A DNA stretch of 62,961 bases from CAIYRG01 sp036273455 (GCA_036273455.1 DASUHP010000078.1:1-62961), one strand, 5' to 3'. Numbered from the stretch's first letter, positions 34,552-43,171 are shown. The notes: generated by a model not told the origin, from the letters alone. Translations and numbers: made by a program.

Positions 34552-36206
34552 TGTATCGCTACGATGAATTCGACGCGCGGCTGGTGCGTGAGCGGGCGGA
34601 ACAGTTCCGCACCCAAGTGATGCGCCGCCTCAACGGTGAGTTGAGCGAAGACGAGTTCAAGCCGTTGCGGCTGCAGAACGGTCTCTATCTCCAGCTTCAT
34701 TCCTACATGCTGCGCATTGCCGTTCCGTATGGCACGCTATCGGCCATCCAGATGCGCAAATTGGGAAGCATCTCGCGGCGCTTCTCCAAGGGTTATGGCC
34801 ATTTCACCACCCGCACCAATCTCCAGCTGCACTGGGTGCGGTTGATCGATGTGCCGGATATTCTGCACGAGCTTGCCGAGGTCGAAATGCACTGCATGCA
34901 GACCAGTGGCAACAATGTGCGCAATGTCACGGCGGATCCCTTTGCGGGGGCGGCAGCCGATGAGATCGAAGATCCGCGTATTCTCTGCGAAATCATCCGG
35001 CAATGGTCGACGCTGCATCCGGAATTTTCTTTCCTGCCGCGAAAATTCAAAATCTGCGTCATTGCGTCGGAGCATGATCGTGCGGCGCTGTTGAGCCATG
35101 ACATCGCCATTCAGGCGATCAGAAACGCCGGCGGAGAAGCGGGATATCGCGTGTGCGTGGGCGGCGGTTTGGGACGCACACCCTATCTGGCACTCGAAGT
35201 GGGAAGCTTCGTGCCCAAACCGCACATCCTCGCCTTCATTGAAGCAATTTTGCGCGTCTACAACGAAGCCGGCCGGCGCGACAATCTGTGGAAAGCGCGC
35301 GTGAAAATACTCGTGCACCAGCTCGGGATCGACGAAATACGCCGGCGCGTCGAAGTGGAATTCGCTGAACTCAAACAATCCGGCATGCTCGAACTCCCGC
35401 CGGCCGAGATTGAGCGCATTGCCGAATATTTCGCACCGCCCGCTTTTGACGAGTTGTCCGGGGATTCTCCGGAGTTTGAATCCGCAAAGCGCCAATCGCG
35501 GCCATTCGCCGCCTGGGCGAAGACCAACGTCCATGACCACAAGACGCCGGGTTATGCCCTCGCAACCATTTCGCTGAAGCCGATTGGACTTACGCCGGGC
35601 GACTGCTCATCCGAACAGATGGAGGGTCTCGCGGACATCATGGAGTCTTTCCGATTTGCGGAAATCCGCGTCACCCATGAGCAGAACATGGTCTTTCCCC
35701 ATGTGCGGCAGAAAGACCTGTTTCATCTCTGGCAGCGGCTCGACGCGCTCGGACTGGCCACCGCCAATCACGGGCTGGTCACGGACATCATTGCCTGCCC
35801 CGGGCTGGATTATTGCGATCTCGCCAATGCGCGCTCGATCCCAATCGCCCAGGAAATTGCCCGCCGTTTTGCCGATCCCGGTCTGCAGGCCGATTTGGGC
35901 GAGTTGAAGATCAAGATTTCCGGCTGCATCAACGCGTGCGGACATCACCATCTTGGGCACATCGGAATATTGGGCGTCGATCGCAAAGGCGTGGAAAACT
36001 ATCAGATACTGCTCGGCGGATCGGGCGCGGAAGATGCGACGCTGGCAGAAATTCTCGGCCCCGGATTCGATAACGAAGGCATTATTGGCGCCGTCGAAAA
36101 CGTCATTGAAACCTTCCGGCAGAAGCGCGCACCCGGCGAGCGGTTTCTCGATACCTACCGCAGGATTGGCGCCGCGCCGTTCAAGGAGCGCCTCTATGCT
36201 CACTGA
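34551..36206 (+). CDS. cysI: Assimilatory sulfite (nitrite/sulfite) reductase haemoprotein
   Basis: The 551-aa enzyme reduces sulfite to sulfide with siroheme and a 4Fe-4S cluster. The cluster ligands are visible as CPGLDYC (Cys416, Cys422) and CINAC (Cys459, Cys463), with the latter Cys bridging to siroheme. GYGHFTTRTNLQLHW is the conserved substrate/siroheme-binding region of the first half. The sequence type is the short alphaproteobacterial form associated with DUF2849 and DUF934. ATG at 34551 (MYRYDEFD) was chosen; the frame is open upstream only as an overlap with DUF2849. CobA at 60767 makes its cofactor precursor. Confidence 0.92.
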   Translation: MYRYDEFDARLVRERAEQFRTQVMRRLNGELSEDEFKPLRLQNGLYLQLHSYMLRIAVPYGTLSAIQMRKLGSISRRFSKGYGHFTTRTNLQLHWVRLIDVPDILHELAEVEMHCMQTSGNNVRNVTADPFAGAAADEIEDPRILCEIIRQWSTLHPEFSFLPRKFKICVIASEHDRAALLSHDIAIQAIRNAGGEAGYRVCVGGGLGRTPYLALEVGSFVPKPHILAFIEAILRVYNEAGRRDNLWKARVKILVHQLGIDEIRRRVEVEFAELKQSGMLELPPAEIERIAEYFAPPAFDELSGDSPEFESAKRQSRPFAAWAKTNVHDHKTPGYALATISLKPIGLTPGDCSSEQMEGLADIMESFRFAEIRVTHEQNMVFPHVRQKDLFHLWQRLDALGLATANHGLVTDIIACPGLDYCDLANARSIPIAQEIARRFADPGLQADLGELKIKISGCINACGHHHLGHIGILGVDRKGVENYQILLGGSGAEDATLAEILGPGFDNEGIIGAVENVIETFRQKRAPGERFLDTYRRIGAAPFKERLYAH

Positions 36207-36732
36207 TAGCGGATCGAAACAGCGGGTATTCCGCAAAGGTCATATCGGCGCGGACGATTTTCTTTTCGTTGCCGATGACGCTCCATTGGCCGATAGGCCG
36301 GTGATCGTCACAGTAACGCGTTTTCTCGCCGAAAAGGATCGTCTGCTGTCGCGGCCCGCGCCGCTTGGTGTGCGCCTCGAACCCGCCGAATCACCCGAAT
36401 TGCTGCGCAGCGACTTGCCGAAGCTGAAACTGATTGAACTGCATGTCGGATATTTCAAGGATGGCCGCGCCTTCTCCTGGGCGCGCATATTGCGCACGCG
36501 CTTGCGGTTCACTGGCGAAATCCGTGTCACCGGACATTTCCTGCTCGATCAGATCGCGTTTTTCTTAAGAGTTGGCGTCGACAGTTTCACCCTCCCCGGC
36601 AACTGGTCTGAGACTGAGGTCGAAAAGGCCACTGGACTGATCAGCAATGTCTATCAGCCCTCGGCAGACCATCGTCCGACCATCCTGGACCTCAGGCGGC
36701 GCGCGACTGTGACAGCGACCGCGGCCGAGTAG
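36196..36732 (+). CDS. DUF934-domain protein, sulfite reduction
   Basis: The 178-aa protein carries DUF934 features (LRSDLPKLKLIELHVGYFKDGR-like, ARILRTRLRFTGEIR, TGHFLLDQIAFFLRVGVDSF). The family is linked to sulfite reduction by gene neighbourhood. ATG at 36196 overlaps cysI by 11 bases. In many relatives cysH follows; here it does not. Confidence 0.88.
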   Translation: MLTDSGSKQRVFRKGHIGADDFLFVADDAPLADRPVIVTVTRFLAEKDRLLSRPAPLGVRLEPAESPELLRSDLPKLKLIELHVGYFKDGRAFSWARILRTRLRFTGEIRVTGHFLLDQIAFFLRVGVDSFTLPGNWSETEVEKATGLISNVYQPSADHRPTILDLRRRATVTATAAE

Positions 36733-36833
36733 ACCCGGAGCTGTGCAGCCGCCCACCCCTTGAATTCGGGGCCACGACAACCTTCTAATGTCGGAACCCC
36801 AATCTGACACGCTGGCAGCGCAAGGATTATCCG

Positions 36834-37253
36834 ATGCAGAAGTCTATAGTCGCCGGTTTAATTTCATCGGCTTTGGTGCTCACGCCGATTGCCGCCGCCC
36901 GGGCGGACACTTCGGTGACCTGTATGTATATGCTGATGCGCGTCTATCACGCGGAACTTGATCGCTGTCACGTGGCTTTAAGCAAAGACAGGGAAGATCG
37001 CTATTTGCGGATGAAGGCTGGAATGGAGAAATTCATTCACGCGAATGCCAAACAAGACCCGAATGCGATCATTTCGGGGATCGAAACCGATAATATCAAA
37101 CGGGCTTTGGCCGGTCTGAAGTCCTGCCAGTCGGATGACTTCAAATACGCCGTTCAGGCACTGGACGAGATTACCATGCCCGATCACGAGAAAATGGTTG
37201 ATGGAACCTTGGCTTTGCCCCGTGATCCCCAGGTCGGCGACTGCGGGACGTAA
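36834..37253 (+). CDS. Secreted hypothetical protein (139 aa)
   Basis: A signal peptide (LISSALVLTPIAAARA, cleavage near residue 24) is followed by a mostly helical domain with four Cys, which could form two disulfides in the periplasm. ATG at 36834 has AAGGA seven bases upstream. I do not recognise the family. It lies between the sulfite operon and ornithine decarboxylase, 46 bases before the latter. Confidence 0.65.
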   Translation: MQKSIVAGLISSALVLTPIAAARADTSVTCMYMLMRVYHAELDRCHVALSKDREDRYLRMKAGMEKFIHANAKQDPNAIISGIETDNIKRALAGLKSCQSDDFKYAVQALDEITMPDHEKMVDGTLALPRDPQVGDCGT

Positions 37254-37299
37254 CCGGCCTACGCCGAACGAGAGCGGCGGCGCCCGATAAGGAACAGCG

Positions 37300-38499
37300 A
37301 TGAACATTCAGCCCGCGCCCCCGCTCCCGGTTTCCGCTCCAGGCTTGGCACTGTCGCACTTCCCCTCCTTTGCCTCGGCCATTGAGGCCACCCATCCGGC
37401 AAACCCGGTTTACGTGCTTCATCCCCGGCGCTTCCGTGGCGCCGTGTCAAAGTTTCTCGACAGCTTCCCCGGCATCACGATGTATGCCGTCAAGGCCAAT
37501 CCGGTCCCCTATGTTGTCGACCAGATCTATCAATCCGGAATCCGGCACTTCGATACGGCATCTCTGGCGGAAGTCGAGTTGATCCGGGGCCGCTATCCCG
37601 ACGCCACTTGCCACTTCATGGCTCCGGTGCGCATTCCGGGCGAAGCGCGCACCGCCTGGCGTACGCATGGCCTGACGGATTTCGTCGTCGACTGCGATCC
37701 CGAACTCGACAAACTTCTCGGCGAGACCGACGGCGGCAAAGGCTTGCGCATCTTTGTGCGTGTCGCCACGCCGCTCGGCGGCGCCATGCTCGAACTATCG
37801 AGCAAGTTCGGCACCACTCCAAGTAATGCCGGCCGTCTGTTGAAGCGGATTGCCAATGCCGGCGCGCGACCTGCACTGACATTCCATGTCGGTTCGCAGT
37901 GCCTGAGCCCGTTCACCTATGCGCAGGCGGTGGAACTTGCCCGGCGCGCGGTCGATGCGGCGGGATTGACGATCACCGCCCTCGACGTCGGCGGCGGTTT
38001 TCCGGGACCTTATCTTGGAAATGATGTGCCACCGTTCCACTGGTATTTCGATACCGTGCGCGAGGCGGTCGCGGCATTTCCGTTGCAGCCCGGTGCGGAT
38101 GTGTTCTGCGAACCTGGCCGTGCTCTGGCCGCCGAAGGTGTGTCATTGATTGCGCGGGTGATTTTGCGCCGCGACGATCAGATTTTTCTGAATGACGGGG
38201 TTTACGGCAGCTTTGACGAATTGTCCGTACCCGCATGGACGGCGGATTATCCACGGCGCGTGTACAGTTTCGGCCCGCATGGCCGCGTGCGTGAACGCCG
38301 CGGCGAGCTCAAGCCGTTCAAAGTCTTCGGTCCGACCTGCGATACGCTGGATGTGCTTCCCCGTCCGCTGCTGCTGCCCAAGACCCTGCAACAGGACGAT
38401 TACATCGTTTTTGAAAATATGGGCGCCTATTCCATTGCGCTGCGCACCGGCTTCAACGGCTTCTACCCGAACGACTGGGTCGTATTAGACGCCGAGTAA
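37300..38499 (+). CDS. Ornithine decarboxylase (fold III PLP enzyme)
   Basis: This enzyme makes putrescine, the acceptor used by SpeE. The 399-aa protein has the PLP-binding Lys65 in YAVKAN, FHVGSQ, the phosphate loop GGGFPG, EPGR, and GPTCDTLD with catalytic Cys347 and Asp348. CDTLD rather than the diaminopimelate form supports ornithine (or lysine/ornithine) specificity. ATG at 37300 follows AAGGA. The 3' end overlaps a convergent small membrane gene by 37 bases. Confidence 0.92.
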   Translation: MNIQPAPPLPVSAPGLALSHFPSFASAIEATHPANPVYVLHPRRFRGAVSKFLDSFPGITMYAVKANPVPYVVDQIYQSGIRHFDTASLAEVELIRGRYPDATCHFMAPVRIPGEARTAWRTHGLTDFVVDCDPELDKLLGETDGGKGLRIFVRVATPLGGAMLELSSKFGTTPSNAGRLLKRIANAGARPALTFHVGSQCLSPFTYAQAVELARRAVDAAGLTITALDVGGGFPGPYLGNDVPPFHWYFDTVREAVAAFPLQPGADVFCEPGRALAAEGVSLIARVILRRDDQIFLNDGVYGSFDELSVPAWTADYPRRVYSFGPHGRVRERRGELKPFKVFGPTCDTLDVLPRPLLLPKTLQQDDYIVFENMGAYSIALRTGFNGFYPNDWVVLDAE

Positions 38500-38888
38500 T
38501 GCGCATCATGTCCCCGAATTGAATCAGACAGACCCTGGTTCTGGCCTTTGTTTCGCAGCTGTTGCTCTCTTTTGCGACCCTTATGGCGGGCCATACTTAC
38601 GATGGGAAACACTAGTAGCGCGGCAGGTAGCAGCAGGCCTGCAGCCGCGGCAACCAAGGGGGGAATACCTCGTCTGACGAAGATACCTCGTTCTTTTTGG
38701 ACTACGCTCGGTCCTGTTTCGCCTAGGGGGTAAAAGTCCGACCCTAGCGGTACCAGCAAGTCGCCGGCCTCTCCAACGCTGCAGAGATCGGCCTCGCAAT
38801 GGAAAGGTTCGATCCTATAATCGAAAAAAATCAGAGGGAGGGCCAGCGCCACCGCGAAGAGGGCCGCTGAGATCTGCCAGTTACGCAT
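38463..38888 (-). CDS. Small membrane protein, hypothetical
   Basis: The 141-aa frame has two hydrophobic segments (about 7-24 and 75-98), a Cys pair in the loop between them (CEADLC) and a basic tail. GGAG lies 11 bases before ATG at 38888. Composition is more AT-rich than its surroundings. I do not recognise the family, and the tail overlapping ornithine decarboxylase may be non-conserved. Confidence 0.5.
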   Translation of the reverse strand: MRNWQISAALFAVALALPLIFFDYRIEPFHCEADLCSVGEAGDLLVPLGSDFYPLGETGPSVVQKERGIFVRRGIPPLVAAAAGLLLPAALLVFPIVSMARHKGRKREQQLRNKGQNQGLSDSIRGHDAHYSASNTTQSFG

Positions 38889-38912
38889 GGGCAGTTGAGC
38901 TCCGTAACCAGT

Positions 38913-39212
38913 TTAACTCGCCTTCCGCCGTCTCGCGTGCCGTCGCACATACTGGCGAAGAGCTTCGTTGATTGCTGTCTGATATCCCCGCCCACGTGCT
39001 GACCGGCTCCGGAACCATGCCAGCACGTCCGCATCAATGCGCAATGTCAGTTGCTTCTTTACTGGGCGAAAGAAGGCGCCGCGCCTGGCGCCCGACCAGT
39101 CCGTGACCTCCGGAATATCGGCGCGATCTATATCTTCGTCCGCCATTCGGCTGACCCGCCTCAGTTCGGACTGCTGCTTACAGCTCAAAGGCCTAGCCGG
39201 CGTACTCTTCAT
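38913..39212 (-). CDS. brnA: BrnA-type antitoxin
   Basis: The 99-aa protein contains the BrnA core: DIPEVTDWSGARRGAFFRP, then a ribbon-helix-helix domain (KKQLTLRIDADVLAWFRS, GYQTAINEALRQYV). It would bind BrnT and repress its own promoter. ATG at 39212 lies inside the end of the brnT remnant, the normal overlap. Since the toxin frame is broken, it is an orphan antitoxin, the second in this window. Confidence 0.88.
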   Translation of the reverse strand: MKSTPARPLSCKQQSELRRVSRMADEDIDRADIPEVTDWSGARRGAFFRPVKKQLTLRIDADVLAWFRSRSARGRGYQTAINEALRQYVRRHARRRKAS

Positions 39213-39459
39213 ACGCTTTTCTCTCATTGCGGGTCGCCTTTCGCGCGCTGATGATCCGGCCTGTCGCGTCGTCATTTTCCTCGTCGGGCGATGTATGGAT
39301 CACGAGGATGGTAACGCCGCCCACCGCTCCTCGTCAGGAAACGCGTTCATCACCGAAAGGTGCAGTGGGTCCTCGAATACGCGCTGGGCAGTCTCAAAGC
39401 TGATGCCATGCCTGCGACGATTGATTCGATTTTTGCTGGCATCCCAGGTCCAGCGCAAT
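39193..39459 (-). pseudogene. brnT: BrnT-family toxin with internal deletion/frameshift
   Basis: From TTG at 39459 the frame reads LRWTWDASKNRINRRRHGISFE, then FEDPLHLS and PDEERWAALPSS before a stop. A second frame continues with GGVTILVIHTSPDEENDD and GRIISARKATRNERKAYEEYAG to the TAG at 39195-39193. Intact relatives read ERW-R-T-I-G-x-x-GGVTI, so about six codons' worth of sequence is missing and the frame is shifted. The RelE-like nuclease cannot be made whole. A strong promoter is still present upstream. Confidence 0.8.
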
Positions 39460-39484
39460 TTTCAAATCGCTCCGTAACTACAAA

Positions 39485-39512
39485 ATTATAGCTACACTCC
39501 GCCACGATTCAA
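39485..39512 (-). promoter_or_regulatory. Promoter of the second brnT/brnA locus
   Basis: Read leftward, TTGAAT (39512-39507), a 16-base spacer and a perfect TATAAT (39490-39485) precede the brnT remnant. An imperfect palindrome overlaps the -10 (GTAGCTA ... TAGTTAC), a possible BrnA operator. It lies only six bases beyond the prfC stop. Confidence 0.6.
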
Positions 39513-39517
39513 AGCAG

Positions 39518-41098
39518 CTATTCGGCCGCTTGGCTGCGTTCGCGAGTTTTGAGAAACCGGATTTTCGGGAATTTGCCGCCGACATAACCGAGTTCCCAAT
39601 TGCTTTTGGCGAGGAATACCGGGGCGCCGTCGCGATCTTCCGCCATCTGCCCGCGATTTGAGCCGCAGAATTGCTCGACATCCTGAGGCTCTCCGGCGAC
39701 CCAGCGCGCGGCCTCATAAGGCGAGTTTTCCAGATCGACGTCGAGGCCATATTCCGCCTGCAGCCGGCTTTTCAACACGTCGAGCTGCAATTGGCCGACT
39801 ACGCCAACGGTCCATTGCGAACCGATCAGCGGTTTGAACACCTGGGTCACGCCTTCTTCGGCGAGGCTCTCCAACGCGCGGGTCAGATGCTTGGATTTCA
39901 TCGCATCGAAAAGCCGCACCCGCCGCAGGATTTCCGGTGCGAAATTCGGGATACCAGTGAAGACCAGCGTTTCATTTTCCGACAGCGTATCGCCGACCCT
40001 GAGCACGCCGTGATTGGGAATACCGATAATGTCGCCCGGCCAGGCTTCGTCCACCACTTCGCGTTCCTGGGCGAAAAACAGAATCGGATTGTGGATCCCG
40101 ATCGTCTTGCCAGTGCCGGACTGCTTCAACTTCATGCCGCGCGAAAACCGCCCCGAGCACAATCGCAGGAAGGCCACGCGGTCGCGATGATTGGGGTCCA
40201 TATTGGCCTGAACCTTGAAGACAAAGCCGGTCACATTTTCTTCGGCCGGCTCAATCTCGCGCGTTGCAGCGCTCTGCCCCTTCGGCGGCGGAGCAAAACG
40301 CGCCAGGGCGCCAAGCAGATTCTTCACTCCGAAGTTCTTCAGCGCCGCGCCGAAGAACACCGGCGTCATATGGCCTTCGCGATAGGTGTTCAGGTCAAAC
40401 GACGACGAGGCGTGCTTGATGAGTTCGACATCATCCGCAAGTTTCTTGCGAATGTCATCGGGCAGGAATGAAAGGTCGGGTTCGCGAGGTTCGCCGCTCG
40501 CGAATCTGACGAACTCGTCGCGTTCCATGTCGAAAACACCGCGGAAGTTCAGTCCCGATTCGGCCGGCCAGTTCAGCGGCGCGCATTCCAGCTGCAACTG
40601 ATCGGAGATTTCATCGAGCAGTTCGTAGGGATCGCGCGACTCGCGGTCCAGCTTGTTGATGAAAGTCATGATTGGAATGTCGCGCAGCCGGCAGACTTCA
40701 AACAATTTGCGCGTCTGGCTCTCGATGCCCCTGGCCGCGTCGATCACCATCACCGCCGAATCCGCCGCCGTCAGAGTGCGGTACGTGTCTTCGGAAAAGT
40801 CTTCATGGCCCGGCGTATCGAGCAGGTTGAAAACCGCACCCTCGTACTCGAAGGTCATGACCGCGGTGGTCACAGAAATTCCGCGTTCCTGCTCGATCTT
40901 CATCCAGTCCGAGCGGGCCCGCCGCGCTTCACCGCGGGCCTTCACCTGCCCGGCCAACCGAATCGCGCCGCCGAGCAGCAGCAACTGCTCAGTCAAGGTC
41001 GTCTTACCGGCGTCGGGATGGGAGATAATCGCAAAGGTGCGCCGCCGCGATGCCTCGGCGGCAATCCGTTCGCCCGCGGGTGAGTATTTGACGTCCAT
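39518..41098 (-). CDS. prfC: Peptide chain release factor 3
   Basis: RF3 is a GTPase that recycles RF1/RF2 after termination. The 526-aa protein has G1 SHPDAGKTTLTEQ, switch GISVTTAVMTFEY, G3 DTPGHEDFSEDTYR, G4 NKLDRE, and the C-terminal domains with the RF3 signature near ELGYVGG at the end. ATG at 41098 is well placed. A palindromic repeat lies just upstream. Confidence 0.97.
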   Translation of the reverse strand: MDVKYSPAGERIAAEASRRRTFAIISHPDAGKTTLTEQLLLLGGAIRLAGQVKARGEARRARSDWMKIEQERGISVTTAVMTFEYEGAVFNLLDTPGHEDFSEDTYRTLTAADSAVMVIDAARGIESQTRKLFEVCRLRDIPIMTFINKLDRESRDPYELLDEISDQLQLECAPLNWPAESGLNFRGVFDMERDEFVRFASGEPREPDLSFLPDDIRKKLADDVELIKHASSSFDLNTYREGHMTPVFFGAALKNFGVKNLLGALARFAPPPKGQSAATREIEPAEENVTGFVFKVQANMDPNHRDRVAFLRLCSGRFSRGMKLKQSGTGKTIGIHNPILFFAQEREVVDEAWPGDIIGIPNHGVLRVGDTLSENETLVFTGIPNFAPEILRRVRLFDAMKSKHLTRALESLAEEGVTQVFKPLIGSQWTVGVVGQLQLDVLKSRLQAEYGLDVDLENSPYEAARWVAGEPQDVEQFCGSNRGQMAEDRDGAPVFLAKSNWELGYVGGKFPKIRFLKTRERSQAAE

Positions 41099-41124
41099 CT
41101 GATTCCCTAAACGTTCCTGTGTGC

Positions 41125-41166
41125 CTGGAGCGTGATCCGATCAAACGTAATCGGATCACGGTCCAG
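41125..41166. repeat. Dispersed palindromic element
   Basis: An imperfect inverted repeat has 17-base arms (41125-41141 and 41150-41166; core CGTGATCCGAT/ATCGGATCACG) and an eight-base loop, followed by AGATTCTTTT. It resembles small palindromic elements scattered between genes in Hyphomicrobiales. It lies between the divergent prfC and amidohydrolase genes. Confidence 0.7.
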
Positions 41167-41323
41167 ATTCTTTTAATTGTCGCGCAATCTGTCGGCGAAC
41201 CGCTCACACTTCGCCGGATTGCGCTTTAACAGCAACGCCGGAACGCGGCAATTGCTTGCCGCTGCCACATTCGAGTGTTTATGTTCCGCACGCACAAAAT
41301 CCCGCCCGCTGAAAGGCAAGCCA

Positions 41324-42349
41324 GTGAAGAAAATCGACATTTTTCCGCATATTTTCCCCAAAGCCTATTTCGACAAAATGTGTGAGGTGATCCCGAACAA
41401 GGCGGCCGTACGCCGCTGGACGGAAATTCCGGTGCTTTACGATCTGGACCGGCGTCTCGCCATGATGGAGGAATTCGGGCCGGACTATCAGCAGATCCTG
41501 ACGCTTTCGATGCCGGCCATCGAATATGTCGCGCCGCCCGACAAATCTCCCGATATGGCGAAGCTCGCCAATGACGGAATGGCCGAAATCGTCGCCAAAC
41601 ATCGCAACCGCTTTCCCGCCTTTGCGGCCTCCGTTCCGATGAACAATGTCAAGGCCGCGGTCGGCGAGATAGAGCGGGCGGTGGACAAACTCGGCGCACG
41701 GGGTATCCAGATCATGACCAACGTCAATGGCCGGCCGCTCGACGATCCCGAACTCGCGCCGATTTTCGAGCTGATGCATTCCTATGACCTGCCGGTCTGG
41801 ATGCATCCGACCAGGCCGCAGAAATTCGCCGATTATCCGGGCGAGAACGGCTCGAAATACGACATCTGGTGGTGTTTCGGCTGGCCCTATGAAACCAGCG
41901 CCGCGATGGCGCGCATGGTATTTTCAGGCTTCTTCGACCGCTGGCCAAATCTGAAGATCATCACCCATCATCTGGGCGCAATGGTGCCGTTCCTGGAAGC
42001 GCGGGTCGGTCTCGGGCTGGACCAGCTCGGCACGCGCGAGGCCGCGGAGCCCGGCTATGCCGAGATCATTGCCCGGATGAAAAAGAAGAACCGGCGACCG
42101 ATCGACTATTTCCACATGTTCTTTGCCGATACCGCGATCAATGGTTCGGCCTCGGGCACCCGCTGCGGCATCGATTTCTTCGGCTGCGACCACGTGTTGT
42201 TCGGCACCGATTGCCCGTTCGACCCGCAAGGCGGACCGCTGTTCATCCGCGACATCATCAAGGTGCTGGATGAGATTGATTTCACTGAAGACGACCGGCG
42301 CAAAATCTACCATTTGAACGCGGAACGGATGCTGAAGCTGAAGGGCTAG
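41324..42349 (+). CDS. Amidohydrolase-2 family (ACMSD-like) metal-dependent hydrolase/decarboxylase
   Basis: The 341-aa TIM-barrel protein starts at GTG 41324 after AAAGG. The N-terminal metal motif, usually D-x-H-x-H, reads DIFPH, so the first His is Phe7 while His9 is kept. Downstream features are PVWMHPTRP (metal His), ITHHLGAMVPF and LFGTDCPFD with the catalytic Asp. Members decarboxylate or hydrolyse aromatic and semialdehyde acids. It lies upstream of the exported ThDP-enzyme cluster, from which a toxin-antitoxin pair separates it; a shared pathway is possible but unproven. Confidence 0.85.
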   Translation: MKKIDIFPHIFPKAYFDKMCEVIPNKAAVRRWTEIPVLYDLDRRLAMMEEFGPDYQQILTLSMPAIEYVAPPDKSPDMAKLANDGMAEIVAKHRNRFPAFAASVPMNNVKAAVGEIERAVDKLGARGIQIMTNVNGRPLDDPELAPIFELMHSYDLPVWMHPTRPQKFADYPGENGSKYDIWWCFGWPYETSAAMARMVFSGFFDRWPNLKIITHHLGAMVPFLEARVGLGLDQLGTREAAEPGYAEIIARMKKKNRRPIDYFHMFFADTAINGSASGTRCGIDFFGCDHVLFGTDCPFDPQGGPLFIRDIIKVLDEIDFTEDDRRKIYHLNAERMLKLKG

Positions 42350-42366
42350 GCGTTCAGGATTAGCCC

Positions 42367-42419
42367 TGTGTCAGTGACGCATATGCGTCATTGACACATA
42401 TCAGGGGCTTTCCTATATC
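42367..42419 (+). promoter_or_regulatory. Promoter and palindromic operator of the intact brnT locus
   Basis: TTGACA (42391-42396), a 17-base spacer and TATATC (42414-42419) lie four bases before the toxin ATG. A 32-base near-perfect palindrome centred on CATATG (42367-42398) overlaps the -35, as expected for an autorepressed toxin-antitoxin operon. Outer arms AGCCC/GGGGCT could also end the amidohydrolase transcript. Confidence 0.7.
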
Positions 42420-42423
42420 AGCC

Positions 42424-42720
42424 ATGCGCTTTGAGTTTGATCCCGCGAAAAGCCTGGTAAACGAGCGTGAGCGCGGATTGCCGTTTGCCGCGGCTGCACA
42501 GCTGTTCGACTCGGCGATATTGGAATGGGAAGACAGGAGACGTGAATATGGCGAAACGCGGTTCTGCGCGCTCGGTGAAATCGGCAAGCGGGTCTTCTTC
42601 GTTGCATTCACGCGGCGCAAAGACTCGATCCGCATCATCTCATTCCGGAAGGCCAATTCAGGAGAAACACGAAAATATCGTCAGTATGTCCGCGGAGGAG
42701 GGGCGAGCGATGCGCATTGA
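42424..42720 (+). CDS. brnT: BrnT-family toxin (intact)
   Basis: The 98-aa RelE-like ribonuclease matches DUF497/BrnT: MRFEFDPAKSLVNERERGLPF, YGETRFCALGEIGKRVFFVAF and IRIISFRKANSGETRKYRQY. It is full length and uninterrupted, unlike the two other BrnT loci in the window. Its message is nearly leaderless. The partner is not BrnA but an HTH protein whose start overlaps by 11 bases. Confidence 0.88.
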   Translation: MRFEFDPAKSLVNERERGLPFAAAAQLFDSAILEWEDRRREYGETRFCALGEIGKRVFFVAFTRRKDSIRIISFRKANSGETRKYRQYVRGGGASDAH

Positions 42721-43057
42721 CTGGGCTAAAGTTAACGCCACCCCGGAAGCGGATATCGAGCGACATGCGCGTGAAGACGGCACTCGCATGCCTACGGATC
42801 GCCAATGGCGCCGGATGGTCAAAGACGGTCGCGCCAAATTGGTGACGCCAGAACGCGTGGACGTTCGCGCGATCCGGACAAAGCTGAGGCTGTCGCAGGC
42901 TGAATTCGCCGCCCGATTCGGATTCACGGCTGCCGCAGTCCGCCAATGGGAACAGGGCCGCCGGTATCCCCATGGTCCCGCCCGCATCCTGTTGACCATC
43001 ATAGATCGCGAGCCCAACGCCGTTCGCCGCGCGCTCGAAAGCAGGCCGACGTCCTAG
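42710..43057 (+). CDS. HTH-domain antitoxin paired with BrnT
   Basis: The 115-aa protein has a charged N-terminal part (DIERHAREDGTRMPTDRQWRR-like) and a C-terminal XRE-type helix-turn-helix (IRTKLRLSQAEFAARFGF, AAVRQWEQGRRYPHG). It would neutralise the BrnT upstream and bind the palindrome at 42367-42398. ATG at 42710 follows GGAGGAGGGG, a very strong ribosome site inside the toxin gene; ATG at 42686 is an alternative. Confidence 0.85.
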   Translation: MRIDWAKVNATPEADIERHAREDGTRMPTDRQWRRMVKDGRAKLVTPERVDVRAIRTKLRLSQAEFAARFGFTAAAVRQWEQGRRYPHGPARILLTIIDREPNAVRRALESRPTS

Positions 43058-43171
43058 CAGCTTAGGGACAATTTAGATTTTAGTCCCCCGCCCGGCAGAT
43101 CGCTTGAGCGCGCCTATCGAGTTCCAGCCGGCATATGTTATATGTCGGCCCAATTCTTGGGAGGGAATGTC

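Noticed and set aside
36733..37299. Possible speF-type leader RNA before ornithine decarboxylase
   Set aside because: Only 46 bases separate the decarboxylase from the gene before it, and I could not recognise the conserved structure in either gap.
39037..39477. 146-codon plus-strand frame over the second brnT/brnA locus
   Set aside because: It is antisense to recognisable BrnA and BrnT sequence, and its own translation is unlike any family.
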